NCBI GenBank assembly: GCA_036505295.1
Contig: DASXTQ010000040.1
Coordinates: forward strand, 1 to 5,314
Source of the DNA: WS-7 sp036505295
Lineage (GTDB): Bacteria; Eisenbacteria; RBG-16-71-46; SZUA-252
Length of the DNA: 5,314 nt
Direction: 5' to 3'
Part shown: positions 1-4,801 of the stretch, piece by piece
Position numbering within the stretch: position 1 is the first letter of the stretch
Layout of the letters: each line of letters opens with the position of its first letter
The notes under the pieces: generated by a model
Told to the model about the DNA's origin: nothing
Seen by the model: only the letters and a program-made list of their open reading frames with translations
The model's database searches: none
Program-made: the position numbers and the translations under genes

Positions 1-53
1 GCGGTGGATCACGTTCCACACGCCTTCGTCAACGTCTCGGTCCGCTATCCGTG

Positions 54-103
54 GTGGCCGGTTTTCAAGTGTCCATCAGTGGCCGGTTTTGACCGTCCAC
101 CGA
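54..103. repeat. Two 25-bp tandem repeats, IS21-like terminal repeats
   Basis: Two adjacent 25-bp units (54-78 and 79-103) share the identical 12-mer GTGGCCGGTTTT, followed by similar tails (CAAGTGTCCATCA and GACCGTCCACCGA, both containing GTCCA/GTCCAC). Read on the minus strand, each has the form GGAC-(4 to 5 nt)-AAAACCGGCCAC. Multiple short tandem repeats of this sort at an element end, where transposase binds, are typical of the IS21 family, and this exact style of motif is familiar from IS21-like ends. No istA or istB coding sequence is visible, so this is either the edge of an element extending left of the window or a solo remnant. The repeat is certain; the IS assignment is inference. 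Confidence 0.45.
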
Positions 104-122
104 GGTCAACCGATCCGCGGGG

Positions 123-148
123 CCGGGGCTTTGGTAGGGAAGCCCCGG
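123..148. repeat. Perfect 9-bp inverted repeat (hairpin)
   Basis: CCGGGGCTT (123-131) and AAGCCCCGG (140-148) pair perfectly across the 8-nt loop TGGTAGGG. No T-run follows on either strand, so it is not a standard intrinsic terminator. It sits 20 bp inside the tandem repeats, so it may be part of the same mobile-element end. The role is unknown. Confidence 0.4.
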
Positions 149-496
149 GTGCGCTGGAGTCCGCCTCCAACCGTTCCGGGAGGAAGGCCGTTGACGGCGG
201 TAGTGGTGGGCAGGTGAAAGGGCTCTGTTCCGCACTCGGACCTCATGGGTCGGCGCGGTCTTCCAGGCTCCGGGCAGGTAGTCGATCCTGCGTCTCGGCC
301 TACGTCCTGGTCCGCGAAGTGACGCCGCACAAAGAGCGCCCGTCAGTGGCAGCCCGGCGCGAACCCGCGGGAGCGGGACCGGGCAGCCCATCACGCACAC
401 CCCGCCGTAACCGAAGGACCACAACAGGGCCGCCAGCATTCCGCGACATAAGGGTCACGGAAGGGATGGCCGAGGTGTGCGCGTGAGGAAATGGAC

Positions 497-652
497 TCAG
501 ATCGCGGCGGCCGAGCGCAGGCGGAACGGGCTCGGCGGCGTCAGGATCGCCAGCGCGCGGCGGAGGTTCGCGTCCTCGATGCTACGGCTGCGACCGTCCA
601 CGCGATGGATATGCGCCCGCGCCTCCGGGCGGGCGGCCCCGTCCTGGCCGTC
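497..652 (-). pseudogene. Possible C-terminal fragment of an unidentified gene
   Basis: The minus strand reads open into a TGA at 497-499. The last 51 sense codons (497-652) have G or C at the third position in 47 cases, with no A-ending codon, which is much more gene-like than either plus-strand frame over the same bases. The peptide ends ...RRALAILTPPSPFRLRSAAAI. The only start in this stretch is a GTG at 599-601 (34 residues), and it has no Shine-Dalgarno at proper spacing. A truncated gene tail is therefore likelier than an intact small protein. I do not recognise the family. If it was ever longer, its upstream part has been replaced by the plus-strand three-Cys gene, which begins at 676. 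It may also be a chance effect of local composition. Confidence 0.3.
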
Positions 653-675
653 GACCGAGCTACCATTCGGACAGG

Positions 676-1470
676 ATGAGCGAGCATTCCAGCATCGAGT
701 GGACGGATTCGACGTGGAACCCAGTCCGGGGCTGTACGAAGATCAGCCCGGGGTGCGCTCGCTGCTACGCCGAGACATTCGCCGAGCGGTTCCGGGGCGT
801 GCCAGGCCATCCCTATGAGCAAGGATTCGACCCCCGCCTAGTGCCCGAGAAGCTGACGGAGCCGCTGCATTGGAGGACGCCGCGCATGGTGTTCGTCAAC
901 TCCATGAGCGACCTCTTCCATGAGACCGTCCCGGACGAGTACATCGAGGGCGTGGGCCGCGTGATGGTCATGGCGAGGTGGCACACCTTCCAAGTGCTGA
1001 CGAAGCGGTCGAAGCGGATGCGCGACCTGCTCCGGGGACGGCTGCGCTTCGCATCCGCGGCGCGCAACGTGTGGTGGGGCGTGAGCGTCGAAAACAAGAA
1101 GCACGGCCTCCCGCGAGTGCAGCATCTCCGCGACTCCCCCGCCTTCGTCCGGTTCCTCTCCATAGAGCCGTTGCTGGAGGACTTGGGTCCGGTCGATCTC
1201 ACGTCGATAGGGTGGGTCATCGTCGGCGGCGAGAGCGGCGCGGGAGCCCGCCCTATCCGACCAGAGTGGGTCCGCAACATCCGCGAGCAGTGCTATCGCG
1301 CGAGGGTCCCGTTCTTCTTCAAGCAGTGGGGCGGGAGGGACAAGCGGCGCACGGGTAGGAGCCTCGACGGCCGCACGTACAACGCGCTCCCGCCGCGCCC
1401 GGCCGGTTCGGTGCCTTCCCGCGACGAGCGGGACGCCGCGATGCGGCAGCTCGCGCTACCGATCATCTGA
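676..1470 (+). CDS. DUF5131 / phage Gp37-Gp68 family three-Cys-motif protein
   Basis: A 264-residue protein of the DUF5131 (phage Gp37/Gp68) family, whose biochemical activity is not established. The N-terminus carries the family hallmark IEWTDSTWNP (7-16), then Cys20, Cys27 and Cys30 (CX6CX2C, ending CYAE). This recalls the cluster-binding loop of radical SAM enzymes, although the spacing differs from the canonical CX3CX2C. Further family blocks are VFVNSMSDLF (72-81), VLTKRS (107-112), NVWWGVSVE (131-139), FLSIEPLLE (160-168), WVIVGGESG (180-188) and FFFKQWGG (213-220). All hallmark blocks are present at a normal length, so the gene looks intact. The ATG at 676 is chosen because family proteins begin just before the IEWT block. 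No Shine-Dalgarno precedes it (GGACAGG abuts the ATG). A TACCAT at 661-666 could be a -10 giving an almost leaderless mRNA, which is weak evidence. tcmP follows after 2 bp. Family call is firm; the enzyme class is inference. Confidence 0.93.
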   Translation: MSEHSSIEWTDSTWNPVRGCTKISPGCARCYAETFAERFRGVPGHPYEQGFDPRLVPEKLTEPLHWRTPRMVFVNSMSDLFHETVPDEYIEGVGRVMVMARWHTFQVLTKRSKRMRDLLRGRLRFASAARNVWWGVSVENKKHGLPRVQHLRDSPAFVRFLSIEPLLEDLGPVDLTSIGWVIVGGESGAGARPIRPEWVRNIREQCYRARVPFFFKQWGGRDKRRTGRSLDGRTYNALPPRPAGSVPSRDERDAAMRQLALPII

Positions 1471-1472
1471 CC

Positions 1473-2570
1473 GTGACAGCTCCGCGGACGACGGTCTGGG
1501 AGATAGACGCGCACACGCCCGCGAAGCACAACGTGTTGCGCGAGTACCTGAAGGCGTGGTTTCCCATCATGTCTAGGGTCGGCCTGCGCCTCGTGTTCGT
1601 CGACGGGTTCGCCGGGCCGGGCGTCTACAGCAAAGGGGAGCCGGGTTCGCCGGTGATCGCGATGGAGACGTATCGGGAGAGCTATCTCTACCTGGCCCCC
1701 AACTTCCGCTCGACCGGCAACGTGGTGTTCCTGTTCGTGGAGAAGGATCAGGACCGCGTCGCGAGCCTAAAGGAGCTGATCCAGCGGGCACCGAAGCTGC
1801 CGGGCAAGGTGGAGGTCGACGTGGTAACCGGTGACTTCGCGACTGCGATGCAGAACGTGCTCGCAACGATCCCGACGGGCAGGCGCATGGCTCCCGCCTT
1901 CGTGATGGTCGACCCGTTCGGCGTGAAGGACTACCCGCTCGACGTGCTCACCAAGCTGCTCGGGGGCGGGAAGGTCGAGCTCTACATCTCGTTCATGTAC
2001 GAGTGGATCGACCGCTTCAAGAGCACGGAGGAGTTCGCCGCGATCCTGACGCCGCTGTACGGGACCGACGAGTGGAGGAAGGCGCTCGACCTCACGGGCG
2101 ATGCTAAGCGGGACTTCCTCCTCGGCCTCTACGAAAATCAGCTAAGGAAGGCGGGCGCGAAGCACGTCTTGCGCTTCGACCTGCATCGCAAGGGGCGGAA
2201 CGTCTACTCGCTGTTCTTCGCGACGCAGCATGAGAAGGGCTCTGACGTGATGAAGAAGGCCATGTGGAACGTGGCTCCTTTCGGGGACTTCGCATTCCAC
2301 GGCCGCCGCGACCCTCAGCTCGCGTTCGGAGCCCCGCCACCGGACGTCACGCCGCTGCGCGATGCACTGCTCGCGGAGTTCAACGGCAAGTGGACCACCA
2401 TCGAGGACGTGGCCGCCTTCGTCTCGTCAGACAGGACGGACTTCCACACGGGCCATCTCAAGAAACCGCTCCTGATCCCGATGGAGAGGGCCGGGCGCAT
2501 CGAGGTCGACCCGAAGTCCCGCAAAGCCACGTGGGGTTTCCCCGACGGGACACGGTTCCGGTTCAGGTGA
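1473..2570 (+). CDS. tcmP: Three-Cys-motif partner protein TcmP
   Basis: A 365-residue member of the TcmP family, named for constant pairing with three-Cys (DUF5131) proteins; its function is not established. The N-terminal block WEIDAHTPAKHNVLREYLKA (9-28) is typical. A Rossmann-like methyltransferase pattern follows: DGFAGPG (44-50) as the SAM-loop-like motif I, then GEPGSP (55-60), FLFVEKD (86-92) with an acidic residue ending strand 2, VTGDF (118-122), and DPFG (147-150) in the position of the catalytic motif IV of amino-methyltransferases. The C-terminal 60 or so residues (about 305-365) look like a winged-helix domain that could bind nucleic acid. The GTG at 1473 is the natural start: it places WEID normally and lies 2 bp after the upstream stop. 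No Shine-Dalgarno is visible, so translation is probably coupled to the upstream gene. Family call is strong; methyltransferase activity is inferred from motifs. Confidence 0.93.
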   Translation: MTAPRTTVWEIDAHTPAKHNVLREYLKAWFPIMSRVGLRLVFVDGFAGPGVYSKGEPGSPVIAMETYRESYLYLAPNFRSTGNVVFLFVEKDQDRVASLKELIQRAPKLPGKVEVDVVTGDFATAMQNVLATIPTGRRMAPAFVMVDPFGVKDYPLDVLTKLLGGGKVELYISFMYEWIDRFKSTEEFAAILTPLYGTDEWRKALDLTGDAKRDFLLGLYENQLRKAGAKHVLRFDLHRKGRNVYSLFFATQHEKGSDVMKKAMWNVAPFGDFAFHGRRDPQLAFGAPPPDVTPLRDALLAEFNGKWTTIEDVAAFVSSDRTDFHTGHLKKPLLIPMERAGRIEVDPKSRKATWGFPDGTRFRFR

Positions 2571-2577
2571 GAGAGGC

Positions 2578-2582
2578 GGAGG
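2578..2582 (+). promoter_or_regulatory. Ribosome binding site GGAGG
   Basis: GGAGG lies 4 bp before the ATG at 2587, with a second purine run GAGAGG at 2571-2576. This is the only clear Shine-Dalgarno in the three-gene run. It fixes the start of the third gene and suggests that this gene is translated independently of tcmP. Confidence 0.65.
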
Positions 2583-2586
2583 CCGC

Positions 2587-3108
2587 ATGCGAAACAAGAT
2601 CCGGCAAGCAGTCATCGGACTCTGTTCGGTGATAATGGGCGCCGTCCCTTCGGCGCGTACTCAGGATCCCGACGACACGATCCTTCTCGGCGGCATTCAG
2701 CTTGAACTTGGAATGTCCCAAGGAGACGCGCTCCGCAAGCTCGGAGTCGTCTACACCCTCACGCATTTGGACTTCTCTCCGGGACACTGGGCCGTCACCC
2801 GCCGAGATGGATCGTACCTCGTGGGCCAAGTGATCTTCAGCGCGGAAAAGCTGACGGGCGTGAACAAGCATTGGGGTCCCGACGACGACCAGACGGCGGG
2901 CGCGTTCGCGCGTGCCTTGCGCGAAGCCGTCGAGTCAGTAACTCGCGGGGGCGTGCACAACTGCACGATCTCGACGGGTGCCGAATCGGCGGTGGAAGGC
3001 TGGCGCACGACCATTGAGTGTGGACGGCACCGATTGTTTGTCCTTGCACCCGGTCCGCGCTCCAACGTCGCGCCTGATATTTCTGAGGGTCTGAGCGCCC
3101 GCCACTGA
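2587..3108 (+). CDS. Secreted small protein of unknown family, possibly BamE/SmpA-like
   Basis: A 173-residue protein. The N-terminus (MRNKIRQ, then a hydrophobic run at about 8-20, then VPSA) reads as a Sec signal peptide cut near residue 23-25. There is no lipobox around Cys13, so a lipoprotein is unlikely. The mature part begins with an acidic DPDD and IQLELGMSQGDALRKLG (37-53), followed by WAVTRRDG (68-75) and VGQVIFSAEKL (79-89). That order (strand, LGMS helix start, then strands ending G-V-F) resembles the SmpA/BamE fold, but the match is only by eye. Cys126 and Cys145 could form a disulfide after export. It starts 16 bp after the tcmP stop on the same strand behind a good ribosome binding site, so co-transcription is likely. 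A functional link to the cytoplasmic three-Cys/TcmP pair is uncertain, and it may simply be a chance downstream neighbour. Confidence 0.75.
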   Translation: MRNKIRQAVIGLCSVIMGAVPSARTQDPDDTILLGGIQLELGMSQGDALRKLGVVYTLTHLDFSPGHWAVTRRDGSYLVGQVIFSAEKLTGVNKHWGPDDDQTAGAFARALREAVESVTRGGVHNCTISTGAESAVEGWRTTIECGRHRLFVLAPGPRSNVAPDISEGLSARH

Positions 3109-3717
3109 AGCTGGGCCAGCTAGATCCAGCCTTTGCTCGGGGGTCACGAACATCCCGTTTCAAACCGTCGCTGTCAATGACCTCTCGTGGGACCGAATTG
3201 TCGAAGCGGCTGCGGCCTCCTGCGTGTCGGAATCGGAGGAGGGCGGCGCGATGCCTCCGCCCTCGCGATCGGGGCGGCCGAGGGCAATGCGAGGCCATCG
3301 CGAGCCGTCTTGACCACCCGTCCGCTTGCCCTGAAATCCGTTGCCCGGCCGTTGCCCGCGTCAGTGTTCGCGCGTAAGTCGCTGATCCTCCGGGAGTGGT
3401 TTTCTATACGTTCATCATGGCTGTCGGCCGGCGCGAATCGACGGTGTTCCAAGTGGGCTTAGTTACCACCGATGTTACCAGTCCAACCGGATCACCCCCG
3501 GCCAAACCGCCTAGCTCTCGCTCTCGCGATCGGTCTTGCCCGTGGATTCAGCGGGTGTTGTGTCGTTTGATTCCGTTTGGGCGGACGCTTCGTCAGAACA
3601 GCCAGGAGAAGGACGGCTGATCGAAGCGGGCGTTCTCTCCTCCGCGTAGTCGTTCCAGAACGAGTAGATTGGTAACGCCAACCAGATGTTGTTCTCAGCC
3701 GACGGTCATCGCCGCGC
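3109..3717. other. Gene-poor spacer between cassette and fitAB
   Basis: About 600 bp without a believable gene. The open frames on both strands are short, Arg/Ser/Pro-rich and unrelated to any family I know. Right after the upstream stop, AGCTGG-G-CCAGCT (3109-3121) forms a short dyad with a second CCAGC at 3126-3130. This could fold weakly at the end of the operon, but no T-run follows. An 8-bp hairpin lies at 3239-3264. GTTACCA occurs twice in direct orientation (3462-3468, 3474-3480) and once inverted (3670-3676). The two genes flanking the gap converge, so the spacer need hold no promoter. I see no tRNA, integrase or CRISPR. Confidence 0.5.
3239..3264. repeat. 8-bp inverted repeat, possible weak terminator hairpin
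   Basis: GAGGGCGG (3239-3246) and CCGCCCTC (3257-3264) pair perfectly around a 10-nt loop. A second dyad, TCGCGAT (3263-3269) with ATCGCGA (3297-3303), overlaps its right edge and contains paired GGCC blocks. There is no T-tract, so rho-independent termination is only a possibility. The location between two convergent transcription units fits a terminator role. Confidence 0.25.
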
Positions 3718-4137
3718 TCAGCCCTTCCAGGGGTCGATGACGGAGACGCCGCAGCCGTCAAAGTCCCGAGCGTTGCGGGTCGCGAGCGTTGCTCCGGTCG
3801 AACGCGCGATCGCCGCGATCTGAGCATCGAAATGGGAGATGGGGCGCCCCGCTCGGCGCCGCTCGGAAGCGATGCGGGCGTATGGCAGCGCCGCGTCGGT
3901 GCCGAACGAAAGGATGCGCCCGGCGAAGTCCTCCCTGAACATGGACGTGGCCGCCGCTTCGAACGCGCTGCGTCGCCGTCCCTCCGGAAGCAGCATCAGG
4001 CCGTGGAGAATCTCGGCCTGGGTGATGCTGGTCGTGTAGAGACTGGCCGCGGGCTGAGCGCCAAGCCAGCCCACGACCGTCTCGGAAGGCTTGGGCCTCA
4101 TCAGCTCCGACAGGATGTTTGTATCGAGGATCGTCAT
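3718..4137 (-). CDS. fitB: FitB/VapC-type PIN-domain toxin
   Basis: A 139-residue PIN-domain protein, the toxin of a type II toxin-antitoxin pair; VapC-type toxins are Mg-dependent ribonucleases. It opens MTILDTNILSELMRP, with Asp5 as the first acidic metal ligand. Glu42 (ITQAEILHG), Asp104 (ISHFDAQIAAIA) and the TRNARDF block (120-126, Asp125) supply the rest of the acidic active site. Positions 5, 42 and 104 correspond to those of gonococcal FitB, and the SELMRP, LPEGRRR and closing DPW blocks are typical of the FitB branch, so it is likely intact. In the usual PFD block it reads SFGTDAA, with Gly79 where Asp is common and Asp81 two residues on. Its ATG overlaps the fitA stop as ATGA (4134-4137), indicating coupled translation that keeps the antitoxin first and the toxin second. 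The substrate RNA cannot be told from sequence. Confidence 0.95.
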   Translation of the reverse strand: MTILDTNILSELMRPKPSETVVGWLGAQPAASLYTTSITQAEILHGLMLLPEGRRRSAFEAAATSMFREDFAGRILSFGTDAALPYARIASERRRAGRPISHFDAQIAAIARSTGATLATRNARDFDGCGVSVIDPWKG

Positions 4138-4382
4138 CGGCCGGGCTTTGGCGGTTCACGCATCGGCTCACGGGCAGGAAGGCGAAGCTCGATTCCGCCG
4201 AGCGGCCGAAAGCGCGCGCGGATCGCCTCGGCCAGATTGCCGGCGGTGGCGGCGTCCTCGGTGAGAGCGGCCCTCAGCAGGGTACGGGCCTCCTCCTCCA
4301 TCGAGCGGCCATGCCGCGCCGCCCTCACGCGCAACCGCGCCTTCGTATGCTCGTCGAGATTTCGAATCGTTATGACCGCCAT
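4134..4382 (-). CDS. fitA: FitA/VapB-type ribbon-helix-helix antitoxin
   Basis: An 82-residue antitoxin. MAVITIRNLDEHTKARLRVR opens a ribbon-helix-helix domain (strand at about 2-8, with Arg7 and Asn8 facing DNA, then two helices through about residue 40, including the GRSMEEEAR turn). The C-terminal tail (about 48-82, ARFRPLGGIELRLP then REPMREPP) is the segment that in this family threads into the toxin groove and blocks its active site. The start is set at the ATG at 4380-4382, where a GGGAG (4388-4392 on the minus strand) lies 5 bp upstream and the family N-terminus begins. An in-frame ATG at 4442 would add 20 unrelated residues and run through the operator, so I reject it. The protein is expected to bind the dyads at 4398-4430 together with FitB and repress its own operon. 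Confidence 0.93.
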   Translation of the reverse strand: MAVITIRNLDEHTKARLRVRAARHGRSMEEEARTLLRAALTEDAATAGNLAEAIRARFRPLGGIELRLPAREPMREPPKPGR

Positions 4383-4397
4383 GCCGGCTCCCGATGG

Positions 4398-4430
4398 ATG
4401 CAATGATAGCATTGTATGCAGTGACTGCAT
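4398..4430. promoter_or_regulatory. Twin-dyad operator of fitAB
   Basis: Two 15-bp sites share the frame ATGC-N7-GCAT: ATGCAATGATAGCAT (4398-4412) and ATGCAGTGACTGCAT (4416-4430). They are separated by 3 bp, with centres 18 bp apart. The second is a perfect 6-bp dyad around TGA. All four half-sites fit T(G/C)A(T/C)(A/T)GCAT. The first site contains TGATAGCA, which I recall as a half-site of the gonococcal FitAB operator. Position, symmetry and overlap with the promoter fit binding by two ribbon-helix-helix dimers. The repeats are direct observation; binding by FitA is inferred. Confidence 0.65.
4411..4416 (-). promoter_or_regulatory. Candidate -10 element of the fitAB promoter
   Basis: On the minus strand this reads TACAAT, five of six matches to TATAAT. 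It lies about 30 bp upstream of the fitA ATG and between the two operator dyads, overlapping both edges. A bound FitAB complex would block it. No good -35 hexamer is seen 16-18 bp upstream, which suits a weak or activator-independent autoregulated promoter. Confidence 0.5.
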
Positions 4431-4446
4431 TACCGGGCCCACGAAG

Positions 4447-4539
4447 TCAGCGCAGGCGCGATTGCGGTCGTGACGTCTCCAGTCGCATCGGGCTCACCGA
4501 TGCTGGCCTCAGCGGTTCGGCCGAGCACTGATCGCTCAT
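4447..4539 (-). CDS. Short 30-codon ORF with a perfect ribosome binding site
   Basis: ATG at 4537-4539 runs 30 codons to a TGA at 4447-4449 (product MSDQCSAEPLRPASVSPMRL, then ten more residues). AGGAGGTGA (4543-4551 on the minus strand) precedes it, with 6 bp between AGGAGG and the ATG, a near-ideal match to the 16S rRNA tail. The peptide has no domain, signal or membrane segment that I can see, and its codon use is mixed. It may be the stub of a gene cut off by rearrangement, a leader peptide upstream of fitAB (which begins 65 bp further on), or a chance ORF behind a real but orphaned ribosome binding site. I cannot choose between these. Confidence 0.3.
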   Translation of the reverse strand: MSDQCSAEPLRPASVSPMRLETSRPQSRLR

Positions 4540-4542
4540 CTC

Positions 4543-4551
4543 TCACCTCCT
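4543..4551 (-). promoter_or_regulatory. Strong Shine-Dalgarno sequence AGGAGGTGA
   Basis: A nine-base match to the complement of the 16S rRNA 3' end, at optimal spacing before an ATG. No other gene in the window has one this strong. It implies that something here is, or once was, highly translated. Confidence 0.5.
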
Positions 4552-4801
4552 GAAGTCCCGCCTCCCACACGAGCGCGGGCGCCCCGGACGTGCGTCCATC
4601 GGCTCGTCCGTTCCCCATTCCACGAGACATGCCAGCGGTTCTCGAGCACGCGACACCGCGGGAACCATTGCTCTTCCAGGGGCTTCGAGAATGAGAGCCT
4701 CGACGCGGCGCCGACGGTCGGCTGGCGCTGGTGGCTCTACGCCGCAGGTTCTGGCGACAGCGGCCGCGGAACCGCCTACCCGTATCCTTTTGCCCCCCGG
4801 A
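4552..4801. other. Spacer downstream of the permease gene, nothing recognised
   Basis: About 250 bp with no family-like frame, no RNA gene and no clear terminator for the permease transcript, which enters from the right. Minor GC-rich dyads such as CCGCGG are at the level expected from composition. It may hold degraded coding DNA. Confidence 0.4.

Larger units (their letters stand above)
1..496. other. Gene-free left flank
   Basis: I see no convincing gene here. An open frame runs across most of it on the plus strand (from a GTG at 4 to 486). Its product is Arg/Pro/Gly-rich, of low complexity, and resembles no family I know, which is common for chance frames in GC-rich DNA. The contents I can support are the tandem repeats at 54-103 and the hairpin at 123-148. 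The stretch from 150 to 480 has no recognisable RNA gene or protein. It could be the non-coding edge of a mobile element or degraded DNA. Confidence 0.5.

Noticed and set aside
150..480. Group II intron or other structured RNA
   Set aside because: GC-rich dyads are present, but I found no domain V-like hairpin, no reverse transcriptase and no clear GUGYG boundary.
4..486. Long plus-strand open frame, 160 codons
   Set aside because: The product is Arg/Pro/Gly/Ser-rich with no family resemblance, and the frame crosses the tandem repeats and hairpin. It is most likely a chance frame in GC-rich DNA.
491..679. Plus-strand 62-codon frame overlapping the three-Cys start as ATGA
   Set aside because: The overlap is attractive, but the third codon positions are far less GC-biased than those of the minus strand over the same bases, the peptide is Arg/Ala-rich, and the GAGGAA before the ATG is too close to serve as a Shine-Dalgarno.
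3109..3130. Intrinsic terminator after the third cassette gene
   Set aside because: The AGCTGG/CCAGCT dyad has only one central base and no T-run follows, so I noted it under the spacer but do not call a terminator.
3462..3676. GTTACCA twice in direct orientation and once inverted
   Set aside because: The match does not extend beyond 7 bp in any copy, so it is not good evidence for an attachment site or operator.
3832..4473. Plus-strand 213-codon frame opposite fitAB
   Set aside because: It lies antisense to two clearly recognised genes and has no family resemblance, so it is a shadow of their codon bias.
4430..4630. Minus-strand 66-codon frame covering the short MSDQ ORF in another frame
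   Set aside because: Codon use is not gene-like, there is no ribosome binding site before its ATG, and there is no recognisable domain.
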